Shown here piece by piece: positions 38,268 to 51,880 of a stretch of 64,000 nt of DNA. The position numbers were made by a program, and so were the translations under genes. This DNA is from Polyodon spathula. Taxonomy: Eukaryota; Chordata; Actinopteri; Acipenseriformes; Polyodontidae. Below the pieces are notes generated by a model that was given only the letters and a program-made list of their open reading frames with translations, made no database searches and was not told the origin of the DNA. The DNA lies in NCBI RefSeq assembly GCF_017654505.1, contig NC_054558.1, forward strand, positions 14,251,628 through 14,315,627. The letters are read 5' to 3'. The number at the start of each line of letters is the position of its first letter. The first letter of the stretch is position 1.

Positions 38268-39114
38268 TATGTTACTGAATTGATTACTACATCATATGCA
38301 CTCTGAAAATCACTACACTTTTTAAAATGTTATTGTATTTTATTTGCTGCTATTTACAAAGTAATTCTTTCTGATTGCCTAACATCACATCATTAATAAG
38401 AATATGTGTTTATGAATAGTGTGGTCACAGTGCCATTATGCAGAGAGTGGTGAGGGTATGGAATGGGTTACCAGCTACAACCTGTTCACAGGTATTGGGT
38501 TTACATAGTCAAACTAGAAGTGGATCTATGATCAAACCACTGAAAAACTGTATAGAGTGTCTTAATACCAAGGAAACAATCTATTAAGACTACTATCTTA
38601 GAAGAGGATGTTACAGGGGAGGGGGAAAACAGGAGTTGCATGATACTCCCTTGGAGGCGAGTGTTATGCAGTGGAAATACTGTGTGTCATATGCAATGAC
38701 TTCACCGAAACGCTTAGACAAGCAAAACTCTTCAGTTATGGTGTGATGTTCCTCCTGAGCTTGTCATCCGGTCCTATCAGGATCATCTCAAGAACACCCG
38801 CAGCCTCCAGCCACTCATTCTTCTAAATGAACTTAAAGGGAGGACCCCCTTGGAATACAGATGTTGAACCATTTAAGGGTATTGTTGTAGCTGTTTAGAT
38901 AACAATCATTACAGGGCTGGACATTTTGAATAGACTTTTTTTGGATAGACTTTGCACTAAATCTATAAGTAGATTATAGTATTTGTGGTAGATTGACGGA
39001 CACAGCAATACTGTAGAACAGTAATTCAGGCAATTTTTAATTACTGTGCACTTAACCTATATATATTATCTTGAAACTAATTTCACCTGCTGACACCTCC
39101 TGGCATGTACTTGT
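38268..39114. other. Unique sequence, nothing recognised
   Basis: No feature supported. Confidence 0.4.
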
Positions 39115-39470
39115 TTGTGGCAAAGTGACCACCCCTGTGTGTATTTTGTGTTGTATGTTGTGTGTTAATGTTGGTGTATAGTCATTGGTACACGGGATAT
39201 AAACAGGTCTGTGTAACACAAGTGTTTAAAATGTATATATTTGTATTTTGGCACAAGGATTGCACAGCACTTCACGTGCAAGTAAAAAGTAATAAAATAT
39301 GAGCACGGGGAATTGCACTTTATTAATTCACATGCAGTTGTATCGCGACTCCAATTGAAGGATTGATTAGCAATCGAGTCTCGGTACAGCTGCATAAAAG
39401 CAACATGTTTTCACTGACTCTGGGTTGTGTGTTCGGTGAGTGGGGAACGGGATTGGAGACGGAGGTAACA
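39115..39470 (+). mobile_element. Probable LTR, family 3 (right end not defined)
   Basis: The segment begins TGTGGCAAAGTGACCACCCC, similar to the start TGTGGCAGGG of the family 1 LTRs. A TATA-like CATAAAAG lies at 39393-39400. Directly upstream is an inverted repeat: GACTCCAATTG at 39347-39357 against CAATCGAGTC at 39371-39380, with partial outward extension. An (AAT)n run truncates or obscures the right end. No internal region is seen. Confidence 0.5.
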
Positions 39471-39492
39471 ATAATAATAATAATAATAATAA
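39466..39492. repeat. (AAT)n microsatellite
   Basis: About nine AAT triplets. Confidence 0.9.
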
Positions 39493-40220
39493 TTATATAA
39501 TTCATGGGTGATTATTATAGTTAGTTGATTTTCTTTGTTCTTAAAGGCAGAGTCAACATCACACTAAAACAATCCACAAATGTTGTTTTTCAACAGATTC
39601 TTTTACGATCAGTTATTTTACAGTCTGCTTGTAGAAATTTCTCCTTTTCCTATATTGTTTTCAATCATTTAAGCCAACTCCAGGGAATTAAATGTTTAGG
39701 ATAAGGCTGCAGACATTGCCATTTATTTTCCACTACAACATTATAGATTGAACATCTAAACTTCTTCCAGGTACTTTGCAATTAAAATGAATTCACTGCA
39801 GTGAATTTACTCAGAAAGTGATTGGGTTCCTGGAAATGAGTGCTGCTTTTAATTTATGCTATTTAAAAGAAAATTAAATAAGCTCAACACCAACAGAACA
39901 GCACTAGAACAGGTGGCCAGTGACAGTGCATATTGATGGAATGGATCACAAGTTGCCCAGATATGCCAGTTGTATACATTTCTTGTTATTTTAGTTATCA
40001 GCTAGCATCAATAAATCTTACTATTACAGGACCGTCACCATAACTATTTAAAAAAGGAATATAACAAGTGGCAGACCAAAATGTTAGTTTAACCCTTAAT
40101 GAGTTAAACGTGGACATTTGCAGAAACAAACTTATCTATTGCCACATTCTTTTGAAGATGGTGCTCACATTAAACGGATGGAAAGTAGGAACAATTATCT
40201 CAAAATCAGAAAAACAGTAC
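39493..40220. other. Unique sequence, nothing recognised
   Basis: No feature supported. Confidence 0.4.
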
Positions 40221-40605
40221 TATGGCAGGGCAGAAGCCCTGCTGCTGTAAATAGTGTTTGTGTGTGGGAATGTAAGGTTGGCAGGGATGGGGTTAAATTT
40301 ATCCTTGCCAACAATCACAGGTGTGGCCATTCCCCAATTAGGTATAAGGACGGAGAAATCCTTTGTGTGGTGGAGGAGTTTGGGGTGAGTGTTGGTGTTG
40401 TGATTTTGTGAAGGCAAATGCTGAGCCTGAATTGTTTTGTTTTGTTTGAATCTTTGTTTTGGCTCTCACGCCGTGTTTATTTGTTCCTCTGTTTTGTTTG
40501 TTTTTGTTTAATAAAGTGCACAACATTGCTTTAAAACTACAGCTTTCTATCTCTGGTCTATTTCCTGCTGGTAGCCAGCCTGGGCCGTGGCTCTACCCTG
40601 TCACA
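40221..40605 (+). mobile_element. Solo LTR, family 1, copy 1
   Basis: It begins TATGGCAGGGCAGAAGCCCT (a diverged TGTGGCAGGG) and ends CTCTACCCTGTCACA, giving inverted termini. The five flanking bases AGTAC (40216-40220) and AGCAC (40606-40610) match at four of five positions, consistent with a 5-bp target duplication. It contains a TATA-like GGTATAAGG near 40340 and a polyadenylation signal AATAAA at about 40510. A second copy lies at 47552. No gag or pol is present, so this is a solo LTR. Confidence 0.72.
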
Positions 40606-41644
40606 AGCACAAGTAGGACTACATAGGATTTGAGAAACACGGACAAAATATGAACGTGGCAGTAGGTGAAATAACTTCCATATTATTTCTGGCCATCTCT
40701 TGTAGGTACAATTCCCATCTTATGAGTCCTTGTTATTTGTCATATGAAACTCCCTTTGGGAAATAGACACTGTTCAGTTTAAAAATAAACCTGATAGAAT
40801 AAACCTCAAGAATCTCATAAATATCACCACAGCTTTGTAAATTAAAAAGAAAATAGCCAATTGCTGATCAAATAGTCTTAGAACCTAAACAATGACACTA
40901 ATAAAGCGAATAACTGAAATACATATTCTTCTATATTCTCTTGTAGCCCTCTCTCGCAAACAGAAGAGTGAACTAGATAGACCAACTCTTCCATATTTCC
41001 TGTATCAGACACATCGATTCCATACATCAATCACTCCCTTAACGAGGCCTTTCTGGAGCCAAAACAGTTAGAGTCGCTTTAGAGCCTGGAAAAGGAAGGG
41101 TGGGCAATCATTCATAAAACTCAGTGAAGCATTAGCTCCAGCAAACTTTGCTTTAGTGTTTATGCAGGCTATTGATTCAGGAAACGATAAAAATCGACAG
41201 CCAAATAAATAGTGAGTGGCAGCTGCTTTCTACCTCTCTGCAGCCTGGAAGATCAATGCAGTTTAACAGACCGGGTGGAGCGGCGTTAGTGACTTATTCA
41301 GGGGCAGTGGAGGGGGCAGAGAGACTCTCACGAAGGCACATTTACAAACAATATTGCTGATTTAAAATTACTATCTTGATGTATTTTTTACAACCCGGTC
41401 AGCATCATAAATTTTCCAAAGGCTACCATTATAAAAGTTTCCCATTATAAAAGCATACTAAAGCATTATGAACGCATGGTAAAGCACAGGTAAGCATTGT
41501 AAAACCCATAGGCATGGGAAGTCATATTTAAAAAATGGTAAATGCGTAGTATAGTCATGGAAAACCTGTAGAATTATGTGCTAAACTTTTATACAAGTGG
41601 TTTGCAGTGCGCAGATGTAGAGGTGATGCAGTGCTCAAGACAAG
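40606..41644. other. Unique sequence, nothing recognised
   Basis: The 62-codon frame at 41172-41360 shows no motif. An AAAGCAT-type unit is loosely repeated near 41450-41510. Confidence 0.4.
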
Positions 41645-42400
41645 GTACTGGTGAAATTATGGTTTATTTATAATCCAAAGTCTGATGACAACAGTAAACA
41701 ATACAGAGAACAGGCATGTGGCAAAGTGGTAATAAGTAGAGCAGGTGCAGTGCAAGTGCAGGAATCCAATATCAAACACACAACAAAGTAGGAGCGAAAA
41801 TGTTTTTTTTATTTTGTAATCCAAAGGTCTGTTGACCGAGCAGAAAATAACAAGGAGTTTGCAATACACAGCTATGTGTATTGCAATGGTAGTGAAACAG
41901 GGTTTGCAGTCCTGTAAATAATAAGCATGTCCAAAGTGATTGCTCTTAGTGCATGTGGTGAAGTACAAGACAATATGTGCTATTTACTGGTGAAATGTTG
42001 TCCGGGTTTTAGTGCTGGCCGTGGGCAACAGCTGTCTAGTCTAAGTGAACAAACAGCAATGAACAACGATTAGAGAGACAGAAAAAACAAACAAAACACT
42101 CACTGTTCTTTTTAAACAACACAGTCCTCTAGTTTTTCAGCGTAAACAAAAATAAGGAACAGATTACATAGCTACATCCCCTCTTTATACTGTCGACCTT
42201 GACCTCTTGATTAACTAGCACATCTGCTCCTCCAATCCACGATTGCCACGCTGTTAATCTTCCGGGTCAGTGGTTTAGTATACCATAGCTCCGCCTCGTT
42301 TCTAGATGGCAGACTTCCGCCTAACCCTGGGAATGAATTGTCTGACTATCCAGTCCAGGGCACTCTGTTCCCTTTACCGTATGTTGAAGAAATTGCCATT
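41645..42400 (-). mobile_element. Probable LTR or promoter-bearing retroelement fragment, family 4
   Basis: On the minus strand the order is: GGCGGAGC (GC-box-like, near 42290), a TATA box GTATAAAGAGG at about 42182-42192, a long T-rich leader, and at the far end ATTATAAATAAACC near 41660-41675, which holds an AATAAA signal. A related ATTACAAAATAAA block lies at about 41815. This is the layout of an LTR, but I could not define TG...CA ends or a target duplication. The 103-codon frame across 41657-41968 shows no known motif and is probably chance. Confidence 0.4.
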
Positions 42401-43540
<1,140 letters not shown>

Positions 43541-43737
43541 TACATCACTAGTTGCTAGTCAACATTAGTGGATATGTTTATTTTGACTAAATTGGGATTT
43601 AATTTAATAATTAAACATATAATTTAGCAAAGATTACATATTTTAATATATCATTACTGATTTTAGGATAGTTCTAGGTTTTTTTTTGCCTCTACATCCC
43701 TTGAGATCAACATAAGACACATTACCCTGGACTGCAG

Positions 43738-43815
43738 AGCTTGCTCTTTAGTTTATTGGTAAGATATTCGTCTTTGAACAGTGAGGTTAGCAGTTCACAT
43801 TTAGTCCTTGCCTCT
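43738..43815 (+). mobile_element. tRNA-derived SINE head
   Basis: CTCTTTAGTTTATTGGTAAG resembles an A-box region and TTAGCAGTTCACATTTA a degraded B box, with CGTCTTTGAACAGTGAGG between them as in a tRNA anticodon arm. The cloverleaf is broken, so this is not a working tRNA gene. Confidence 0.5.
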
Positions 43816-46800
43816 CTATTCAATGCTGTTCACTAGATATTCTAGGTATAGTAGAAAACTGTTGGCCCCTTGGGTTGATCTACAGTAGTGTCCTCCTGGG
43901 GACAATATTGCCCTCAGCCTTTGCCTTTTCCCTTCAGAGACACTCACTTTCCATTAAAGTGAACTATATGTGTATAAATACGCACACACACAAAGCTAAA
44001 ATAAACTGTTTTTGTGTGTTGACTTCACCATGGTTGGATGCTGTTCAGAGCTGATAGAGTTAAGTCAGTTTCCTATAACATCGGGATCATTCGAGATGGG
44101 TATTTTTGATGGATATCGCCGAAAAATTTGGCATTATTTTTTTAATCTTATCAGGATGACCATTTTGAAAGGACGCATCTGCACTGGTGTTCTGGGGTGG
44201 CTCCTGCTGTAATCGCCTTACATTGAATGCAATAATGATTAGAAGATTGAAAAGAAATACATAATTTGGGTACCAACTGTTCAGAGCAATAACGGACAGT
44301 GTACTGCTTGGAGTCCAGTCCAGCGTTTCTTTTTCTAATTTAGTTTAGACTATCCACTATCCCCCAAAAAGAGGATAAAGGCCTGCTGGCTCATGGACTT
44401 CCTAGTAAAGTGGTCCCAATACCCATTGTGTACATTAAGATGATTTGATAGTAAAGAGACTTTAATGACACTTCTGGCACCGAAACGCATCCTCAATCCA
44501 TACACTCTTAATGCAGCTATAACCATCTTGTTTGTTTCCACTGAGACAGTGTGCATTAAGAATAGGAAAACACCTTACAACACACATATTCACACTGTTA
44601 ACATCGCAGCCCTGAGAGCACACAATCAGCAGAAAAATGGGAGTCTCGATGACAAATCACCTCCCTTTTGTTTATGGCTGCTTTTAATGTGCCTTTCTTC
44701 TCCTGGTCATTGTGCTGACAGAACACAGAGATAAAATAGAGCAGAGAACAGCTAAAAAAACAAAGTGTATCAAATGGTTTCCATTAGGGCTATAATAGCC
44801 AAGAGCTTCAATTTGTGAGTTTTCATCTGTGTACTGAATGGACAAGGCACATTTTCCATGTAAAAGTTATCTTTGGGTCATATCAACTGAATTGGGGTTT
44901 ATTGGATCTGTTGAGTTAAGAAATGCAAATGTGAACCTTTTGTTTTGTTTTGTTTTTGTTTTTTGCAGTGTGCCACACGCAAGTTCATAACCCCTCAGCT
45001 CCAAGCTAGTGCCACTGGAAGCACACCCTGTCACTTTTTACTATAGATCTAACCGCAGACAATGCAAAATTGAAGAATAATGTCAGTTTGGTTAGGACTA
45101 TGTGGTACTTCAGCCTCACCAAAGAGGCCAGAAGCAATCCTCGAATGCATGACAAATGTAATTTCAAAAATATTCCAAAAATCCAAAATCTGCGGAGACC
45201 AAAAAGTTTTGCTTAATTCTTGTAGATCTCATCAACATCTATCCAAAAATATCTTTGGGTGACTTTTTGGAGCCCCTTCTATGTGAGTTATTTCAGCCTA
45301 AACTTGGTAGAAATACCAAAAATTCTAATTTCAGAGGAGGTTAATGACCAGTTGGGGGACTTGAAACCAAAAGTGTTTCACAAAATTTGGAAGAGTGGTC
45401 CCTAAGGTTCAACATTTTAGGACCCTCATCCCCTACAGGGTAAAGGGTTGGGCTGAAGTTTGACTTAAACTTGTCACTTTCCCCTCGTCTGACAACTTGC
45501 AAAAAGCGAGTTAGGTGTTTGTGGTATTTTTGTCTCTCAAGTCCTATTCATTACAAGTCGAACAAGGTGCTGCACATGATGGTAATGTCTAAGTTGAGCC
45601 CAGGGTGATTTTTCTGGTCAGGGTCACTTTTTCGCTTTAGGTTGACCTTTGCCGGGTCACAGCTCAAAGAGGAAATAAAAAAAATAAATAAAAGATTAGC
45701 ATTTCTGAACTCAGATGGGCCCAAAAACCCCCAGGTGAATTTTTCTAGGAAACGGAAACAGTCAGGCAACAAAATGCCCCTTTTCTGGTTGAGTTGGCGT
45801 GGAATTACCTCTTTCTGTTTACAGGACATGATTACTGTGTGGCTGTGTTTCTCAATAGACTGGACTGTCCATACTTCTAACCTTAGTTATCATGTATAAG
45901 ACTAATGGCAAGTAACCTTTCGACATTGTGTTTAACCTTAAGAACAAGCATCAGAAACTTAGGGTCAGATATTCAAAATTTTTGCAAATATTTGCAACTT
46001 TTATGCAACTCTGCTTGAATTGTGAATACCTAGAATATTAAAGTCTGTGAAATTCAAGAGTTGTGGGTGATTTTGTTAATATTGCAAAGCTGTGGAAATA
46101 AATTGAAACAGGAAATGAATCGCAACTCAGACTACACCCAACATATCTAAAAGCATAGAAAGAACAGCTCTATTGGAGAGGATATTATAATAATAGCCAA
46201 CAAAAAGGGAAAAAAATAATATTTGGAACTAAGCAATGTGAAATGTATTAAAAAGCATACCATATAATTTCTCAGCCACTGTAGTCTACATATTAAAATA
46301 AATTATTATTCTGAGTTTTCATATTTCTGTCATACATTAAAATGTTCTGGACCAAGACAAACCTGTCTAGATGGGGCACTAACTCAATGAGAAACACCCA
46401 ATTATATTACACGATTAAAGAAGTACAAACTCATATACTCATATAATAATGATAATCCTTTTTAAAATATTGAGGTTGGGTAATCGTGTGATACACTTTT
46501 CAAGACGTTTCCCGCTGTTTTAAATAAACAATGGGTAATCCAGGACAATTGCAGGGTCAAAAGTAAGATAAAGGATAACTAAATAAGTGTGTGCAGTTTT
46601 GAAAAAAAAAAATATATATATATATATAGCAATATACACATTATCAATTTGAAAGATGATCTGATACTATACTAGATTAAAGAAAGATCACAGTTTGCAC
46701 GTCTTACTCAGGAATTATGTTACACTTGCAATTCCTAAGTCATTTGACTCCAGAAGTGTTTTCTGGTTCAAAGCATCTTATTAGCTAAAATCATGAATAG

Positions 46801-47551
46801 GGGAGCAGCTGATTGATTAATGACAGGAAACTCATTAAAGAGGTTGAGACCAAGGAAGTGCATCACTATCTCAAAGCATGGCTTACGGAACAGGGTTTCT
46901 TAAACATAATGTAATACCAGATATCATGTTTACTTCTTTAACATAGAACCAGATACCATGCTTCAAAACTGCACATTGAGACACCTATATGACAAACGAG
47001 ATGTATGGAATTATTTGTTAAGGCTACAATACCTTTCAACCAGGATTAAAACCACTGCTCATCATTTTGTTCCAAACAAAATGAGTTACCATTTACAGAC
47101 AGATGGGCTGGGTGTATAAAAGTGCATTGTTCAGATTCTGTGTTTTGTAAAGTCTTTTTGATATTCCTCTATTGAAAAATTCTAATTTAAGTAAAGCATT
47201 TACTTCCATCTTAAAATATCAGGTGAAAATGTTCTGTAAATAGAGTTTGTTTTAAATGATGCACAGTGTGTTTAGCAATAGAATGCATTGCATATGTCAA
47301 AATGAAAAATAAAGGGTCCTGTCACTAGTGTTTGATGACAAGACATAAAAGTAACTCAGGAAATTTAGCCACACAAGTAATATTGCAACATTTGTGCATT
47401 GTTACTATAAGTACCCAACTAATAACAACAGCCCGCAACAATTATACTTGTTTTTTTATTTTTTTATTTGCATACACTGATCCAGATGCACAGTCCATGG
47501 ACGGTACATTGCTACATGTTAGAACATTTCAGAGACATGTGTGTATCAATG
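43816..47551. other. Mostly unique sequence with a possible conserved block
   Basis: 44440-44760 is a high-complexity block and conserved-element candidate. 44960-45800 has older repeat-like texture without a recognisable family. Short frames at 45551-45899 show no motif. Confidence 0.35.
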
Positions 47552-47702
47552 TGTGGCAGGGGAGAAGCCCTGCTGCTGTAAACAGTGTGTGTGTGTGGTG
47601 TAAATACAGGATTGGCAGGGAAGGGGTTAAAATCCTCCTTGCCAAAATGTGGCTGGAGCCTTAATTGAATGATTGATGGTTAATTAGGCTCCAGCCACAT
47701 GC

Positions 47703-47710
47703 TATATAAG
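47703..47710 (+). promoter_or_regulatory. TATA box of the family 1 LTR
   Basis: TATATAAG, two bases after the end of the 14-bp inverted repeat. Confidence 0.55.
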
Positions 47711-47748
47711 GGAGGAGAAATCCTTTGTGTGGGAGTTGGTGTTTAGGG

Positions 47749-47825
47749 GAGTGTGTGTGCGTGTGCGTGTGCGTGTGCGTGTGCGTGTGCTTGCTTGTGC
47801 GTGTGTGTGTGCATGTGCATGTGCA
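47749..47825. repeat. (GTGTGC)n variable microsatellite
   Basis: GTGTGC units grade into GTGCAT units, inside the LTR. Confidence 0.85.
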
Positions 47826-48050
47826 TACTATGTTTTGAGAACTGTTTAGTGAAGCCAAAGGCCCAGCCAGAGCAGGAGTGTTCATACTTTTGTTTGAACC
47901 TTTTATTTTGGCCACTGTGTTTATTTGTTCCTGTTTTGTTTGTGTTTAACAAACGTGCGCACAGGCGCTTTAACTGCAGTTCATAGACTGAGTCTCATTC
48001 TTGACGCTATCCTGCTTCAGAGTGTCTCTCTTAGCTGCACAGTTATTACA

Positions 48051-48562
48051 AAACTGCAGACTGAGAGTGTGTATTTAGAAATCAATTCACGACCCCGTGG
48101 TCTGCAGCAACTGAGGAGATGATTTTTTTTTTTGTTTATTTTGTTTTGTTTTTTGGTTTCTGGTTAATTGATAATGCTGATTTCCAGAGTAAAAGTCAAT
48201 ATTACTTTTACTATTCCCACTAGTGTCAAAAGGGAACAGGAAAATAAAACAAAGGAAGTCCATTAGGTGTAATCTGTGTTGCTCTCTAAATGATTCCCAT
48301 CCTGAGTGATGCAATGGGCCTCCTATTTAACGCTATGAACTGGTGCCCTCCTGAGTGCTTGAGCGCTGGGAGAAGCCAATTTACAATATCTCACTGACCT
48401 GAAGTTTTATAAAAAAAATATCAAACCGATCTTAAACTATTTCCTAAATGATTTGCACGTGCTGCTTCTAGCAGACATTACAGGAGATCTAACCAAAGTT
48501 TAAAACCCATTTTCTTGTTAACATTATACTTGTCCCCATTTTTTTTGTTCTCAAGATCTGTA
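48051..48562. other. Unique sequence, nothing recognised
   Basis: No feature supported. Confidence 0.4.
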
Positions 48563-48563
48563 C

Positions 48564-48625
<62 letters not shown>

Positions 48626-48626
48626 G
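48563..48626. repeat. (ATT)n microsatellite
   Basis: About 21 ATT triplets with one interruption. Confidence 0.95.
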
Positions 48627-50077
48627 GGGATATATAGACGTGGTTTGATTGCAGCAAGTGTATTGGAGATAAAGTGAGTTACAGTAAAGCACAACATTTT
48701 GTACCAGAAAGCTCAGGAACTATTACTTCTATACTGTTGCCTTTTAATTATGAGTCAGGTGTGAGGAATCAAACACTCACTGTTAAGGGATTGTCAGAAT
48801 CACAGTCAATCTTGTGTACAGATATCGTCCCGTTCATAGAACATACAGCATGGTTCCAAAGTTAAAAATCACCATTTTGTGATGTATAATACATATTGTG
48901 TAGGGAGGCCCTTATTTCAACCAAAATAATTTTGTACAGTTTGAGCAGCTATCTTCATGGAACCAGTGATAATATTGTTAGTTCTAATAAGAAAATAGAT
49001 TTTAATTTGATTTTAAAACCATAATTTGCACAATTGAATATGGTTAAGATTTGTAATCACATCAAAACCTAATGACCGATATTTGATTCTATTACCTACA
49101 TTCTAGGACCACAAAATAGCCCTGGACTATGCAGGGCCATGTAGAACTTTATATACAAGTTTTAAAATCACTGATAGCTAATGTCAAGAACTTGAGTAAT
49201 GATGGTTAGATTTGGGCCTAGTTTGTTTTCTGCCTGCACCTTTTGGAATCTATTTAGAGGAAACTTGTGGAGACCCAACAACCAATAACTTTGCCCTACT
49301 GATCACTAAAGAAAGAGAAGAAAACAAACAAACAAACAAAAAAGCATCAAACCCGAAAAGCTGCCATCTTATCTGGAAACTGACAGTGTCTACGGCCAGC
49401 ACGCGCTGCACATTTAAATAATTCACGGCTCTTAATTTCTCCTGCCCTGCTTGTTTATCCTTGTATCATTTATTATTGAGCAGGCTCCGGCAGGCCGGCA
49501 GGCCCACGCAGTACTTTGTCGGTGCCTGCTGGAAAGATACTTGCAAGCTGTTATGTTGTCCCCCAAGGAGCCAGTGGTTATGAGGTCTCCTGTTGTTTTA
49601 ATTTTGGTGCTGTTGCGGGCAGTGCTCAGGGAAAGCAAGGCTTGTCTGCTGTGGATTTGTTGGAACATCTAAACGTATGCAACATACTGAGTTTGTCCCT
49701 TTATCAGATGAAAATAGAGATGAAACAGCAGTTTTACATTTTTTTTAATTGTAAACTATTTTGTTTCTACCCATATTCACCTTATTAAGGGATATAAATC
49801 TAATGCTAATTTTATAGTTTGTGACACTTCGGGACCATATGCTCAAAGCAGTTTAGTCCATCTCGTAAATAAACAAAAATGATAAACTATCATACTTCAT
49901 ACTTCACTCTCTTTTCCTGACAACTTTTTAAACTGTGTTTTAAAGCTCTTTTCAAAATGTCTGTGACGTGGTACAGAACAGAAAAGCCGGAGCTTTTTTA
50001 AAATTTATTTTATGTTTATTTTATTTTATTTTTTGCTCTTCCTGCAGTGATTTAGAGGATAGATCTCAAAGCCCAGT
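48627..50077. other. Unique sequence with a possible conserved block
   Basis: About 49370-49600 is a high-complexity, higher-GC block. Frames of 70-90 codons overlap it in several frames without a motif. Confidence 0.35.
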
Positions 50078-50290
50078 GCACTAGTGCAGACATTTTGAAA
50101 AGAGCTTTTAAACAGACTTTAAATTTATAAATGTAAAAAGTTGCCAGGAGGTTAACAATAAAAAGAAAAATAGTAAACATAAAAAAATATAAACAGTTGT
50201 AGCAGCACATGGGAATGTATAATGCTATATTTTTCAGAAACTCGCTACTTACTCTTTAGGTGAACTCAGGTTGTTTCAGTCTTGTTTTTA
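50078..50290 (+). repeat. Dispersed repeat A, copy 2
   Basis: GTGCACTAGTGCAGACATTT, then AAACAGACTTTAAA, AAACAGTTGTAGCAGCACAT and TATAATGCTATATTTTTCAG, in the same order as at 37664. Confidence 0.7.
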
Positions 50291-51704
50291 AAACAGTGGC
50301 AGGAATTTCTGACTATTCAGAACTATAGGAGTAAATTACAGAAAGGAGCAAAAGAAAAGAAAAAAAATCATGCAATAAGTACATCAGACTTCCTATATAA
50401 AACAAAATGACATGAGTGAACCGTGGGCAACAGACATATGCATTCCTGATTGGAAGGACCTAATAGTTTTACTATTTAAGCATTTGGAGAAATCATGCAA
50501 TAGTTTTTGAGCAGAAAGTTGATTAAAGGTTGGCAGTCACCCAACAACTAATTTTTGAGCTCTCTATAACCTTTGACCACTTGACCCTAGATCAAGCAAT
50601 TGATAAACTCTTGATAAACTTCCACCACCAGTAAGTGACCCACTATTCATGTAGACAATCACAGTGAAGATATTAGAATTCCAAAAGTTCATAAAAAGAA
50701 GTACAAACTTACATAAGGAACGGGCTGGTTGCAATAAAGTCGGTCTTGAAGTCTGACCTCAAGCTGGACTTATTAGTCAGACTTTTGTGTTAACTTGAAG
50801 TTCGACTTAAGTGGGACTTGAAGAGCAAATATAGTGTGATAATTAATTTTTTCAGTTATTTTCTTTCTGATTTTAAAATACTAATATTCAATACAACTAT
50901 AATTAACTGAATTGACATCTTTCTAACACCAATGACTAATAGGGAAAAAAGATACATTTCTATGAAACCAAGAAGCTAACTAAATTAGACAAAGTATAAA
51001 AAATGATCACTATAACTAACAGTAAAATGAATAATACATATGTAAACTGTTATAGACTAATAAATATGCTTCCATCATCCCAGTTGAATATCATTACTCT
51101 ATTTCAATAGGTGATCACCACACACTTAGATGCAGTAACCGGACATTGTAGCATATTGACAGTATGTCAAACCGCTGTATAGTCATTTCACAAAAACTAG
51201 TGCTTTGAATAATAAGTCCTAGTGTTACCTTTTTCTGCTTTGATAGACTCATCTTTTGTCCTGGAAGATTACCCAGGACCTTGTTGAACCTCAGAACTCA
51301 AGGTATGTGTCCTGGTTCACCAATAAACATGCTGCAGACACTACCTGGGAGTCCTTGATGTGGGATTAGGCTACATACTCGCATTCAAGGACCTTCCCTC
51401 CTGGGTATGTCAGCAGAAATCATGTGCTACTAAATGTCAAATGAATGGCACAGAGAAGTAAACAATGCATCTTGGCTTCCAGCTAATGTTAATTGCAGGG
51501 CCTGATTGCACTCAGGGTGACTGGTTTACTGGGAGCTGATTTCTCTGTCAGCTTAAGATCAGATTCTCACATCAGAATGGCCATTGTGGCATGAAGGTGC
51601 CCCCTTAGAAAGAGCAGTCTTATTTAAGTAGATTCATCATTTGTGTTGATTATTCCTTGTAATATATTGGATGAAGCATCAATATCTGTCTACTGGATGC
51701 CAAA
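50291..51704. other. Unique sequence, nothing recognised
   Basis: No feature supported. Confidence 0.4.
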
Positions 51705-51880
51705 AGCCAGCCCTGCATGTGCGCTTTGAGCTCACCAGGTGACTGGCCAGTAGTCAGCAGTAGATTGGTGACGATTTTGCCTTCCTAACCCTCAGGCACC
51801 ACAGCCTGGAATTCTAAGTGAAGATTGGTAGCGCCACACAGTCCGCAATCTCCTCCCCTGCCTTTACCAGAGGATACCCC
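51705..51880 (-). repeat. Dispersed repeat C, copy 1 (SINE-like)
   Basis: On the minus strand, ATCTTC, ATTCCAGGCTGTGG and GGGTTAGGAAGGCAAAATCG occur in the same order as at 56640-56960. Probably a SINE body; no polymerase III boxes were identified with certainty. Confidence 0.45.

Larger units (their letters stand above)
47552..48050 (+). mobile_element. LTR, family 1, copy 2 (right end diverged)
   Basis: It begins TGTGGCAGGGGAGAAGCCCT and shares with the copy at 40221 GCTGCTGTAAA, GGCAGGGA.GGGGTTAAA, GAGAAATCCTTTGTGTG and TGTGTTTATTTGTTCC. A TATA box (TATATAAG) lies at 47703-47710. A 14-bp perfect inverted repeat (47647-47660 and 47687-47700) lies immediately upstream of it. The right end after about 48010 no longer matches copy 1, so the boundary is uncertain. 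A (GTGTGC)n tract has expanded inside. Confidence 0.65.

Noticed and set aside
41657..41968. 103-codon minus-strand frame as a retroelement protein
   Set aside because: Rich in Cys, His and Phe but without a zinc knuckle, protease or other retroelement motif. It overlaps the leader part of the probable LTR.
43738..43815. tRNA gene
   Set aside because: A-box and B-box-like parts exist but the acceptor and T arms do not pair, so it is a SINE head. The same applies to 20392 and 25161.
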